A stretch of DNA of 64,000 nt from Thalassia testudinum (Eukaryota; Streptophyta; Magnoliopsida; Alismatales; Hydrocharitaceae): NCBI GenBank assembly GCA_037157565.1, contig JAZHRO010000002.1:73334001-73398000 (forward strand), in the 5' to 3' direction. The number at the start of each line of letters is the position of its first letter. Within the stretch, counting starts at the first letter, position 1. A model generated the notes under the pieces. The model ran no database searches. It saw nothing but the letters and a program-made list of their open reading frames with translations, and was not told the origin of the DNA. Below are positions 1 to 11,092 of this stretch, piece after piece. Both the position numbers and the translations under genes were made by a program.

Positions 1-69
1 CAATTTTGTTATTTATATTCGATTACACTATTCACCTCCCTTTAGTGTACCCTCATTTGGTATTAGAGC
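1..69 (+). mobile_element. 3' end of a Ty1/copia-type LTR plus primer-binding site (element cut by window edge)
   Basis: The sequence reads a CT-rich LTR tail ending in ...CCCTCA at about position 55, followed after two bases by TGGTATTAGAGC (58-69). This differs at one base from the usual plant primer-binding site TGGTATCAGAGC, which pairs with the 3' end of initiator Met-tRNA. The tail 'TTCACCTCCCTTTAGTG' is typical of plant copia LTR ends. Most of the LTR lies upstream of the window. No gag reading frame follows, so the internal region is degenerate or of a non-coding (LARD-like) kind. Confidence 0.7.
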
Positions 70-1834
70 GGGTTCTTGTAAATTCTACACAACAATGATG
101 AGGTTCCATGGTGGCTAGAGTCACTATAATCCGGTGTAGCCTGAAGCCCCATTATTAATCATGCATTAACTGGGGATTAAGACAAAACTAAGAGGGCTTA
201 TGTACTAATAAGAATAAATAGCAAACTTCTTGAGCCACAAAGATGGGAGCCTAAGAATTTTATTTAGTGGGAGCCTAACAAACTATTAAGATCCAAAATT
301 CAAGTTTTGATTTTGCTTTAAACCTTAAAAGAAGAGATCTTGATAGGGGACTAAAGAGTGAGGCCTTGAAAGCAAGAAATCTAAACTAAGGGGGAGGTGG
401 AGATAAAGGAGAAGAGGGAGGACCACTTATGCAATTCTCCCCTCTTTAATTCCTTAAAACCCCACGTATAAGCATTGGTGCCTTGCAAATATCTTCTCAT
501 TCCCTATCTTCTCCTATCCGATGGTAAGAGAATGGATGAGAAGCACCTCCCCATTTTACTTGTAAGAAGGAAGAGGATGAGCTGAAGGTGGAGCTTCCTT
601 TTGCAGTTGGAAGACGACAGGGGAATCCCCCATTCCACCTCTATCCTATCCTTAAGGTAAGATTTGGGGCTTATTCTCAAATGGGGGTTTTGGGGTCCCA
701 AAGATTTTGAGGAATTTTAGCATGCATTTATGCCTATAGCAAGGGGAGGAATGGAGACAATTTGTCCCCAATCTATATGCTACACATCTAATCTGAATCC
801 TGTTCTTGATGCTTGATCTAGGAGGAGAGGATTACGAGGACTCTTTCCACCTTGGAGAGCTATTGGAGACCCACGGTAGGAAGAGGAAGGAGAAGATCAG
901 CAACAGCTGATTGTAAGGAACAATCAGGTAGGGCAGTATTCTTTTGATCTAAGTATAGAATAAGACTTTGGATTGATAATAATAAGGTCTAGCATGGTGT
1001 TGTGGTCTGATATTAGTGTCTGATGGTGGGGTGACAAGAGCAGCTACTCTTGGAGTGTGGTTGATGGTTGCATGTAGGCCATCCACTCCATAGATTTGAT
1101 CCTATGTTAGGATCGGATCATTGGTGCTAAACATGGAATATGGGGGGATTAGAATGTGTATTATGGTGTAAGAAGGTATATTTTCCATCCCATTGTATTG
1201 ATAGATAGTCATCTTGCAAGAGGTAATCGAACTGGTGAAGGATGTCACTGCAATAAGTGACAGTATGCTTTACTGACATCTAAAATCTTCATCAGATGTC
1301 TGATATTGGGCATATTGATGTCTAATTCAAAAATTAGACGTCACTTGTAGCATGGATGAGTTCCTACAGTTGGGGTGTGTTCACAATTGAATGTTTAACC
1401 AACTTGTCAAACGTCCAGAAGGGCTTCTGAATGTCCAAACTTTTGTCTGGATGTCTACTGTGTTGAGTATAGGAAGCTAGCCTTGAGGCTCTTCCAAGAG
1501 ACCTATGGCACAAAGGCTAGACACCTTATTTGTGTGTTCTAGATGTCTGATGTTAGTGTTGAACATCTTATGCATCTTGTGGCAAGATTGTAACCTAAAC
1601 CCCCTTCTAGGGGGAATCTAACATAAGGTTTGGACATCCAATGATGGTTCTAGACGTCTAATTGGGTTGTATTAGACGTTTGATGAAGTTGTTGGACATC
1701 TAATGAAATTAAAAGTATGATGAAGTTGTTGGACTTTTGATTAGCAAGGTAAGCCATAGTTAGGTTATGGCCTTTAATCCTAAGGCTTGCCCTATAGTTC
1801 CAAGCTTACAAGAGGGTCATTTTAGACTTGTCAA
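70..1834. other. Non-coding stretch, probably decayed retroelement interior
   Basis: No reading frame over about 65 codons and no recognisable domain. It follows the primer-binding site at 58-69 and is therefore probably the leader or internal part of that element. Between about 1263 and 1735 there are many short degenerate palindromes around AGACGTCT and AGATGTCT, including TCTAGACGTCTAAT near 1650. They resemble the motif array in the Tekay LTRs further on. Confidence 0.4.
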
Positions 1835-2058
1835 CCTTGCGGAGTTAACCACAAGGAGAGCTGATAGAGGCGAAGTCTATGATCAATGGGGTCAGAATTA
1901 GAGAAAAGGTTGAACCTCTATTACTTGAAATGGGTGATTGATGAGTCATACCAGAGGAAATGGGCCAAAACCCACGACTATGTAAGGTGACTCGAGCATC
2001 GAAAAGGCAGCCACCTAGCGTCGTCAAATGATGTCTCTACAGGGAATCACCCACATGA
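1835..2058 (+). repeat. Unit 1 of a ~240 bp direct repeat
   Basis: The stretch containing GGTTGAACCTCTATTAC, then TGATGAGT, then GGTGACTCGAG and TGATGTCTCTACAGGGAATC recurs, diverged, at about 4590-4803. A partial copy of its last part lies at about 4512-4560. The LINE at 2059-4511 separates unit 1 from the other two. No coding content is seen. Confidence 0.65.
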
Positions 2059-4511
2059 TTTTTTTGAAAGGATGAGGAATGCTATCAGGGATGATAGCAG
2101 ATCGAAAAACTCTTATTCATCACAAAAAGGAGACCATTACAGACACTCATCCCAGTCTTTCACATGTACCCAACAATCCCTCACAATAGCTTCCACATTA
2201 CAAGACCCACCTCTAAAGAGGCACTCATTACGAGCACGCCAGACACACCACATGACGGCCGCCATCTTCGTCTGTAAACTCAATGTCAACAACAATTTCC
2301 TCCATAGATCATCCCAAGTAGGTAATGGTTCCCTGCATACCTCCCTCCAAATATGATCTGTCACCAGGCATGAGGTGAAAAGGTGTATCTTGCCGTCAGA
2401 GTCGAACCCGCAGCAAGGGCAGCTTTGTAATGAAGCACCCAGCCTCCTACTTCTTAAGTCTCCGGTTACAAGTCCATCTCGCCTGCACAGCCACAGAAAG
2501 ATTTTGATCTTGAGCGGAGTCCTCAGCTTCCAAATTCTGCTGCAATCAAAATCTGCAGGTGTGGGATCAGCAGACGCGCTCTCCATCAGCCTCTTGTACG
2601 CTTTGGCCGATGTGAACTGACCGTGTATCCACCGGTAGCCATCCTCGCCTTCTACTGGCTGGAATGCTGCCAGGTCAGCAAGCAGCGGTGCCTGTTCTGT
2701 TTGAGTTCTCCCACCATCTCGCCCAGTAGCTGCATTCAGTGTCCATCTGCCAGCCACCTCATCCCAACACTCCCTAACCAAGACCCTGTTATCTATTGCA
2801 GCAGCGAAGCTCCTCGGATATTTCTCACTAACCTATCCCAGATCAGACTAGACACCTTCCCAGAAAGAAAAGTTTCTGCCGTCCCCAAGCGACGGCGCAA
2901 AATCTGACCAGTGAACATGAACTGCCCTCCTCACTGATTGCCAAAAAGATGAAGGTCTGCAAGGGGTTCTACTTCACATCTGCACCTGCGTAGGACCGTA
3001 GGATTCTTTAATCAGCTAGGACCACAGGTTGCCATCTTCCTCAGATAATTTGATTTCCCACTTGAGAAGCAAAGCGTCATTGAATTCTTTCAGCGATCTG
3101 ATGCCCAATCCTCCCTTCGATCTAGGCCTACAAACTTGCTGCCACCTCACTGGATGCATGAATCTTCCTTCCATCATCACCCCTTTCCAGAAAAATCATT
3201 TTCGCAGCATATCCAGCCTCTTCCAGACAGATTTTGGAGATCTGAAAATCGAGAAGAAGAACACTGGAATTGTAGTGATGACAGAGTTCAGCAGAATCAG
3301 CCGCCCACCCTTTGACAGGAATCTGCTGCTCCAAGACTCCAACCTAGCATTTGCTTTCTCAAAGAGGGATGCCCAATCGCTCTTCTTCAGCTTCTTGTCG
3401 GATAGAGGCAAACCCAAATACCTCATCGGCAAGGCAGCTAAGGGGGTATGCAAGATGGCTGAGATCTCATCAGTCTCACCAGCAGACATGCCAAAGGAGA
3501 TCAGAGTAGATTTTGCCCCATTCAATCGCAGACCCGAGATCTCTCCAAAGATATTGATCATGGCAAAAAGAAATTCCCCCTCACAACGCCCACCCTCTAC
3601 AAAAAGCACGGTGTCATCCGCGTATTGTAGAATGGGTGCCAAAGCTTGAGAATTCGCAAGCGAATAACCCCTGACTACACCCACATCTGCCAGCCTGAAA
3701 CTGAATATCGCAATTGTGTCCACTACCAGATTGAAAAAAAGTAGGGCTAGCGGGCATCCCTGCCATACCCCACATTGTGGCTGAATCCAAACTCCACACG
3801 GTTTTCCGTTGACTAAAGGAGAGAAAGAAGATGTGACAATGCACCTCTTCATCCACTGAATCCACAAAGGGGGAAAGCCCCTCCTCTTAAAAATCTCCCA
3901 TAGATAGTGCCATTCTATTGAGTCATAGGCTCTACTAAAGTCAACCTTCCACATGAAAGCTCTAGTCTTTCTCCTCTTCCATCCAGATATCACCTCTTGT
4001 GCCACAATGAAGGATTCCTGTAGGGATCTATTAGGGAGAAAGGCCACTTGCACTGGACTGATCAGGTCAGACAGCACCCCTCTCAGCCTGTTTGCCAGCA
4101 CCTTGCTAATAATCAGGTAGATTGAGTTCGACAATGCAATAGGTCGAAACTCGAAGAGCATTTCTACACCACTGCGTTTAGGTAGTAGGAACAGGTAGGA
4201 TTTATTGAGCCTCTCAACACCTTAATTGCCCCTCTGAAATTCTCCAATAACCTCCATCACATCCCTTCTTAACACTGGCCAAAATTCCCTGTAAAACAGG
4301 ATCTGAAACCCGTCAGGGCCCGGAGAGCCTTCTACATTCAGACCAGCCATTGCGTCCACCACCTCCTGTTCTGAAAAATCTTCAGTCAGCTTATCCACCT
4401 CAAAACTCCCCAGCCGAGGAAATGGGATGTGAAATTCACCTACTAGGTAAGAACGTCGATCGACCATACTAATCCACAATAGGAAAGTTGAGTGATGGAA
4501 GGGCAACTCAC
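2059..4511 (-). mobile_element. 5'-truncated L1-type LINE, copy 1
   Basis: Reading on the minus strand, the element enters within ORF2 at about 4511, runs through reverse transcriptase and zf-RVT, and ends in a short 3' UTR and an A-run (T7 on the plus strand at 2059-2065). The last 40 bases before the A-run hold a stem-loop (2080-2099, TGCTATCA/TGATAGCA) that is also present at the 3' end of LINE copy 2 at 14746. There is no endonuclease domain or ORF1, so it is 5' truncated, as most LINE copies are. It landed inside a tandem repeat, which obscures the target duplication. The 5' boundary is approximate. Confidence 0.85.
2137..4506 (-). pseudogene. LINE ORF2 fragment: reverse transcriptase and zf-RVT domain
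   Basis: One frame runs through the region, broken by a few in-frame stops (one near 4220, one near 3197 where an expected Arg CGA codon is TGA, and further stops between 2781 and 3196). Visible landmarks in order are PGPDGF of the reverse transcriptase N-terminus (~4310), VDFSRAYDSI (~3935), the catalytic YADD (~3615) and a zf-RVT region with paired Cys and a trailing His between ~2540 and ~2350. In the family, reverse transcriptase copies LINE RNA at a nicked target. Here the stops and the missing N-terminal endonuclease leave it non-functional. The last ~215 codons match the ORF of LINE copy 2 (14955-15467) closely enough to call the same family. Confidence 0.9.
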
Positions 4512-4803
4512 GAGGGGGTGCTTGATGATGTCTCTATGAGGAATCACTTAGATATAGCTATATGTATGCCTTGAATGACTGACTTATGGGTTTAGCCACA
4601 AGTGGGGAATACTTGGAATACTCATAGGATCAATGTGGATCGGTTGATAGGAGGTTGGACCTCTATTACCATGAGACGAGGAGATTGATGAGTTGTACAA
4701 GAGAGTAAGGGCCAAACCCACGGATATTGAGGTGACTCGGAGTGCTGGATCCAGCCCAAAGAGGGTGTCAAGTGATGCTCTATGAAGAATCACCCATATG
4801 ATG
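4512..4803 (+). repeat. Partial unit 2 and unit 3 of the ~240 bp direct repeat
   Basis: About 4512-4589 carries the end of a unit (TGATGATGTCTCTATGAGGA). About 4590-4803 carries a whole unit homologous to 1835-2058, from 'TTTAGCCACAAG' through GGACCTCTATTACC to the terminal GCTCTATGAAGAATCACCCA. The spacing of the unit ends (~4545 and ~4790) gives the period. Confidence 0.6.
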
Positions 4804-5164
4804 GGAAGTAGCGATCACCCACTGGGTAAGGATTAGACCAACCATAGTTGTTCTAGGCGACTTTTGGACCAAGGTCTAGAGGATTGAGCTACCGAAGGCC
4901 AAGGTAGCCAAAACTTGAACCTCAGCTAAGGAAGTGCACATGCGATATCTACTTTAATCAATTGTGAGGGATGATCATCACTTAAGTTGAATAGTGGGTC
5001 AACATTCAGAGACATTTATGGGTTAGAATAGATCAAGTGGGGATAAAAAAAGTCAATATAAATGAAACAGAGGAAGGAAATTTTAGGTTAATTAAGAATT
5101 GTACCTATGTATACGTTGATGTCCGATCTAGAGAGCAGGTTAATTAGGGTTAATTAATATCACA
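4804..5164. other. Non-coding spacer
   Basis: AT-rich sequence without a reading frame or recognisable repeat hallmark. It lies between the direct-repeat units and the start of the unnamed repeat family. Confidence 0.4.
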
Positions 5165-8036
5165 ATCGCATCAGTAGTATAGTGTGCAATCTAAATAGAA
5201 TTCATTTTATTTAATATATAATTTTTTACTAATTTTATTTCATGTAGTTCACTAAGCGGCAGATATTGATATACATCACTCTTTAAGATCCCAAATCATT
5301 CCTTTATTCCAAAAACATCAATATTATTTACAAATGAATTACTTAAGATCTATGCAATTATATATAAGGAAATAATCTAACTTGATCTTTTACAAGCTAA
5401 ATCAAATAAATGGGGGTTTGTACTCAATGCCTCAAGAATATATACAGCAAAGGCATGAAATCATGCATTTAGGTTAGATTAATTATTATTATTAAAAGTA
5501 TCTAATTGCTTACAACTAATTATATACAAGAATAAGCAAAAATGAATGAATGATGGCCTATATACAAACTTTGCCTCAAACATTATAAACATAAAGGCAA
5601 AAATGAATGATTCACTTTACATACTAAATCTCTATATACATATATATGTCTCTAATTATTTACAACTAAACAAACTATATACAATGTTATATAATGCCTT
5701 GAAAAAAACTATGTGCAACCAAGGCACAAAAAGATAAAACTATTAATGTGGACATTTCGCTACTTAGCCTTTCTCTTTAACTAAAGGTATAACACTTGGC
5801 AAAAACTTAATCATTAAACGCTCAACACTTATGTTACTTTAACACTTAGTGTATGCAAAGCTCTTAGCCTTTATTAACACTTAGTCAATTTAAACCCTCA
5901 ACACACACAACACACACACACACACACTCAAAACTTAACTTAGTCAATTTTAGCCCTAACACTTAGCCTGCAAAAAATGGTGAATTTTTCATGCAGATCA
6001 ACAGCCCATGGGTTGAATTAGCCGCTACTAAATTCACCCCACCTAGCACCCGGAGGCCACCTCGCAAGGCCACTCCCTTAGTGGGCCTTAACTTATGGGC
6101 TCTAGGACTCTAGGACACACACTCTATAAGTCAACCCATATATAGGCCAGAGATAACAAAGCATGCATAGCACACGTAGGTGAAGAACCTTCAGGTGGCA
6201 AACATTAAATACTGCTTGATGGGAACACCATCATAGGCCCTAACTAGCCACTTTTAGTTAGGTATGATTGATAAAAGCTCCTACATAATCATCTGAGTGT
6301 CGTAATTCCATATTATTCTGATTTGAGAGAAGAGCGGGAAATCAGGGTTAATTCTGTAATTTTAACATTACATCAGAAACACAGATTAACCACAGGGTCA
6401 CTCAGGGGTTAAATGAAGGTTAAATGAGCTTAAAAGTCCAAAAAGTGGGTCAGCATTAACAGAAACAGGGTTTTATGCATTTCAAGAATCGAAACAATAC
6501 ATAAAACTCTAATTACCAACCAACTTAAATTAAAGAGGTTCTACTCTACAAAAAATTCACCTAACCCTCATAAAATTCATAAAAAAATATTCTAAGAGGT
6601 TTGGTACTCTTGGTTTGACCATCTAAACCCATTTTGACCTAGAATAGAGTCTCAGACAGAATTTTACCCTAATTGGGGCTTCTGTCCAAATTGGCCAGTC
6701 AAACTTAGTCAAAACTAAAATCCAACTTCACTATTAGATTCCTTGGGTCCAAAATAGGCTGGTACCAAAATTTGGGCCGAATCAGAGTCCATTGATTTAG
6801 TTTGCAATTTAGCCATTTAAAACTCTATTTCTTACATTTACCACCTCAAGTTTTGAATTATTTGCAAAAGGGCTCCTAGCTTCTTATCGTTTTCCTCACT
6901 TTGGTCCCCACCACCATTGGTGGTGGGAACACATCTTTAGTGAGGATCGAGGGAGGTTTTCTCCCTCAAATTAGATCCAATCGCCTCCAAACTTGGAGGG
7001 AAGATCCTTGAGAAGTTGCCCGATTTGGCAGACCGCATCTCAACCTCCAAATCAAGTTCCTAAACTCGAGCGAACTCAAGATTTTTAGGGATTCTTCTCC
7101 CTAAAAATTTGAGCTGATCAAGCTTCTTCCCAAGCTTGGAGCTCGTCCTTGGCCCTTTAAAAAGACCCCCGTCGCCTGACCGTCCTCCTTAGCATGGTTT
7201 AAGTCCAGAAAAACATTCTTCTCCTCCTTCCCTGGCCTGCTTCGACCAAGCTCCAGCAAACCCTCCAATCCTCTGTTGTCGCCCTCTGCCACATACAATA
7301 GGTAGAGGGGTCTTCTTCCTCTTCGTCCGCTCCTTGCCATACCAACCAGGAGCCCTCAGAACCCTTCGTCCTCGCCGTTTCTCCTACCGGAGCTTTCGTC
7401 TTCTCCGGCATTGGCCTATCATGGCTAATGCCATACTCTCCCTCTTCTCATCTGTGAGCAATCCCTCTCTCTTCCTCTCACTTCCCTGCTTCTTCCTACG
7501 CTTTTAGAACTTAGGTTCGTGCCCTACGACGCCCGCACCACCTTTATATCCCACACGATCGATGAAGCTCTAGCGACGTTGCCCAAGCACCACAGACCAC
7601 CAAATAGCTTGCCACTGAGTCTGCGAGCATCGCCTCGCCTCACTGATCAAAAGCCCCAAAGAAATTTAGGGCTTTGAACTCTTTCACACCCCACTGAACA
7701 CCACCACCTCCATTCATCTTGTCCACATGCCTATGCACTCTTAACCACCACACGCACCCCACCAACAACTTCGCCACTACACGGCGAAGCATTTGAGCTA
7801 TTTTGATTGGGCCATGAGGCCATATTCGTGCTTTTCAGGTCTGATCAGAGCTCCACTGCTGCAACCTTCTTCTCCAACCTCGGCTACAGTTCTTCGACCG
7901 GCTTCATCCTCGCTACTCCCTCTTGGTGTCCTGGAATCTCTTTGTGACTCATTCTAGGTCCTCAATTGAGGTAGCAGGCATTAGCTTCGACTCCAATTAA
8001 AGAACCACCCAGCTGCAGCTCGCACGAAGAAGCTGC
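5165..8036 (-). repeat. Unnamed hairpin-ended repeat family, copy A (left part)
   Basis: Two blocks are seen. From ~5165 to 6219 a plus-oriented start (GTAGTATAG, then GTTCACT near 5250) followed by AT-rich DNA resembles 53215-54300. From ~6240 to 8036 the sequence is the inverse of the body found at 20600-22550 (copy B) and 40300-42400 (copy C); for example 'TTCACTATTAGATTCCTTGG' near 6729 matches the complement near 22080. A short hairpin, GATGGGAACACCATC (6220-6234), sits at the block boundary, as it does at the end of the other copies. The body resumes at 19702 after the Sirevirus-like insertion. No gene is recognised. Confidence 0.6.
5901..5928. repeat. (CA)n microsatellite
   Basis: An imperfect run of CA dinucleotides, about 28 bases, in AT-rich non-coding DNA. 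Confidence 0.9.
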
Positions 8037-8042
8037 TGCGAG

Positions 8043-9042
8043 TGGTAGGAATATCCCGTGGATCGCAACTAAATACTAGATGGGAGGGGTGAATAGTATT
8101 GCTTTGAATTATATGCACAGATAAAAAAAAAACCACCAGAGATTCATGCACAGAGTATACCTGATTTATAATGGAAACCCAATCAGGGTGAAAACCACTA
8201 TCTAAGCCTCCCAGCTTAGGATTTTTCTGACTAGGCAATGCTAGCCAATCCACTAAACCGTATCACTTGAATGAGGGTGGCAGAACCTCTTACAATCCAC
8301 TTCCCTTTTATCCTTAAGAGAAGCAAAAACAATAACTACGGATCTTCCAAACAAACTTGGAATCCACAAATCAAAATAACAAAGTAAAATAATAATAATG
8401 AATTCTATGGAACCTCAATAAATGATCAAACCGATTTTTTGCAGAGGTTCGAGGCGACGTGCTGCTTTTGAAGAACATGAAGAACATGGCACGAAAGCCT
8501 TTGGAAATAAGCATGAGAAGCTCTATGTTTTATTGGTATTTCTATTTAAAAGTTATGAAAGAATGAGCTGCGTACGACCTCTATTTATACAAAATGTTTT
8601 GCCTGAATAGGAAATTAAATTGGTCAATCAAAAGGCAATTTGGTAGATCAATTAAGAAGGTTGGTCGATCACTGATTGATCAATCAATTAGCTTGGTTGG
8701 TCGATCAAGAGGATTTTTCTCAACTTCCTAAAATGGGCTGATTTGATCGGTTAATTAATTTGGTTGGTCAATCAAGGTGATTTGGTCGATCAATTATATA
8801 GTTTGGTTGATCAATAACCCTAAAAGTTTGGTTTTGAAAAGATGCATGAAAAATTCATATTTGAGTTTTGTTTGAGGTTCCTTACAATAATATCCTAAAC
8901 TCAAATAAATATAAAAAGATGCACATCAGCAACTATCTTCTCTTGTCTTGAAAGACACTTTGATGCTTTAATCCAAGATGGTCTTAAAATGTTAGTCTAG
9001 TAGTAAACACAATTTTGGTGTATCAAAATAAAGGTGCTTACA
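8043..9042 (-). repeat. 3' LTR of the Sirevirus-like element (1.0 kb)
   Basis: In plus orientation it reads TGGTAGGAATAT...GTGCTTACA. It matches 18695-19701 along its length, starting with the shared 'GTGGATCGCAACTAAATACT'. Immediately to its right is the complement of a polypurine tract. The middle (8618-8815) carries about nine copies of a quasi-palindrome related to TTGGTCGATCAA. A TATA-like CTATTTATAC is seen on the plus strand near 8581. Confidence 0.88.
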
Positions 9043-9059
9043 TTCTCCCCCTTTTTGAT
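9043..9059 (-). promoter_or_regulatory. Polypurine tract of the Sirevirus-like element
   Basis: The minus strand reads ATCAAAAAGGGGGAGAA directly against the TG start of the 3' LTR. That is the expected position and composition for the plus-strand DNA primer of an LTR retrotransposon. Confidence 0.9.
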
Positions 9060-9646
9060 GACAACAAAATTATAATTATGAATTTGGAAAAAGTTTTGCA
9101 TAAAATCTCCCCCTTTTTGTTTCAGCAAAAAGTAAAACATGCTGCTTGTGATTATACATTTAACTCCCCCTTAAACATGTAATTCAAGCATCATAAATAT
9201 CATGCAATATAAGAGAGCTAAAGAAAACACAAAACTGAGAGATAATTTTCATGCATAAATAAACAGTCTAGATAAGCAGTGAATAAAATATAAATGTTCT
9301 GAGAAAAATGAAGTTATACATGCCGAGATAGAGATAGAAACAAATATAACATCTAATCATCTAATGATGCCATGAAAGCATCCATAGTGCTTTGAAGATC
9401 AGTGTCCAACTCGAGGTCCAGTGAATCTGATCTCTCAGAAGATGCAGGCTGACCAAGGCAAAGGCGTCACTGAGCTGATGAACATGGTGTCGACTGCCTG
9501 GATGTCCTGCGAGGAGGAGTGATCTGCTGGTCAGCTAGCCCTGCTAATGCTGATGGTCCTGCTGGTGATGCTGATGTAGGAGGAGGAAGAGGTGCTGAAG
9601 GCATGGTAGTCAAACGACGAGGTCGAGGAGGTCGGTGAAGCTACTG
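9060..9646 (-). other. 3' untranslated part of the Sirevirus-like element
   Basis: Non-coding sequence between the extra ORF and the polypurine tract. A second purine-rich stretch (complement of CTCCCCCTTTTTG near 9105) and a third (complement of ACTCCCCCTTAAAC near 9163) suggest additional polypurine-like tracts. No other feature is recognised. Confidence 0.5.
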
Positions 9647-10807
9647 CTAAATGCTATGAACGAACTCTCCATGTCTGTCCAAAAATTGACTCTGAGCATT
9701 CAGGTATTCTGATACCTGATGCTCGTGCCTCATCATGACCATGTCAGTCTCCCGCTGCCTATGCATTATCAGAGATGCCACTGGTGACATCCTGAATAGT
9801 GATGAAGTCCCCGCTTGAGATCTGTCTGTCCAAAAGACTCCAGTCCTGGTCATAGAAAATGGAGATGGTCTCAATGGAGGAGGACATGTCGTAGTGAAGT
9901 GCTCATAAGGCGAGAATGGAGGAGGTACTGCTGTCTGCTCCTGTTGCTACTGTTGCTTGTCCTATGCTGCTTCTTCACCATGGGCTCCCTGTGCTTGCTC
10001 CATCTTCGCATATGTGAGTGTATCAAATATGGAGACACGAGTGATAAACTGTTTGTGATTGATGTCCATGGGCACACTGAAGTGAAGAAAGATATGTGAA
10101 AGAAGTGTCCCAAACTGGAAGGAGATGCTGGGTGGTTTACTCATGAGATAAAGAATCAAATGATTCCAATTGAACTGTCTGTTCTTCACAAAAGCATAGA
10201 GGGTGATCAGCATAATGCCAGGGTAGTTCTCAAATGATGTGGACTTAGACATGAATTTCTACAAAAATACATGATTCAGAAAACGAGGCAGACATCGAAA
10301 ATAGTGTGACTTGGCAGAGCGGCCTAAGTCAAAATGAGAGGGAGTGAGCAGGGTCTCCTTGATGGTGTCAGACTAAGTCTGTTGATCCAACTCAAGAAAA
10401 GTAGGTCCTACAAAAGGACAACCAAGAATCTCTGTCAAAATGTTCGCATTGACCAGAACTTCTGTCCCGTAGACGTTCGAGGTCAACTCGATGTTGGCGC
10501 CTTCACTTATATCTTTGAGATTGGCATAAAATAGGTGGCAGGCCATGGGATCAACACCAGGAATGCGGCTATACTTGGAACCCGCATAAAAGTTTTTCTC
10601 AAATAATTGCAAAATCTGATGGTATGCAAATTTTTCGTGGATTCTAGGGAAAATAGACTTGAAATAAGTGAAGTCAATAGGTCTACCGACATGTGGAGAG
10701 AATTTCGCAAACAACAAAAAATAGTCACGAGCGACCTCAGTAATGAAAAAGTGATCAAAAGCATCATCACGATGGCTAGAAGAACCACGTGCATGTTTGG
10801 GTGCCAT
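9647..10807 (-). pseudogene. Extra ORF between pol and 3' LTR (resembles plant putative-transposon-protein/aORF family)
   Basis: A frame opening at an ATG (10807, MAPKHARGSSSH...) runs for about 387 codons to 9647. It is broken by in-frame stops near 10372 and 9961; all three open pieces share one frame. The recognisable core is '...HLFYANL...EVLVNANILTEILGCP', followed by a segment with '...LILYLMSKP...FGTLLSHIFLHF'. This pattern is like the domain annotated as 'putative plant transposon protein' and found as an additional ORF in several plant LTR elements. Its place between RNase H and the 3' LTR is where Sireviruses carry their optional env-like ORF, but I see no signal peptide or transmembrane segment. 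The function is unknown and the domain match is from memory of the pattern. Confidence 0.55.
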
Positions 10808-10830
10808 TTGGTAAAGAGTAAGAAAACACG

Positions 10831-11063
10831 GTTGGTCGATCAACAAAGGTCACTGGTCGACCAAAAAAGAACTGGATTTTTGGTCGATCAACCAAGGAGT
10901 TTGAAAGTTTGGAGGGAAAATTCCTGCCCAAAAAGATTGGTCGATCAAAAGTCAAAGTTGTGGAGGGAAATTTCCCACCAGGCAAATTTAAGTTTTGGTC
11001 GATCAAATAGGAGTTTTGATCAATCAAAGGTTGGTCGATCAATTTTTTTAATTGATCGATCAA
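10831..11063. repeat. Cluster of eight TTGGTCGATCAA quasi-palindromes
   Basis: Copies start at about 10831, 10853 (CTGGTCGACCAA), 10880, 10937, 10994, 11015 (TTGATCAATCAA), 11031 and 11052 (TTGATCGATCAA). The cluster lies between the stop of pol and the start of the extra ORF. Sireviruses are known to carry palindromic motif repeats in their 3' untranslated region; the motif here has its own sequence. Variants are mostly explained by CpG loss at the central TCGA. Confidence 0.85.
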
Positions 11064-11092
11064 AACAGTAAAAGAGACATTTACTAGGCCAA

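Noticed and set aside
2072..3649. Plus-strand frames at 2072-2907 and 3029-3649
   Set aside because: They are the complement of LINE ORF2, whose minus-strand translation has clear reverse transcriptase and zf-RVT motifs.
10831..11063. CRISPR-like repeat cluster
   Set aside because: Spacing is irregular, copies are degenerate and palindromic, and the setting is a plant retrotransposon.
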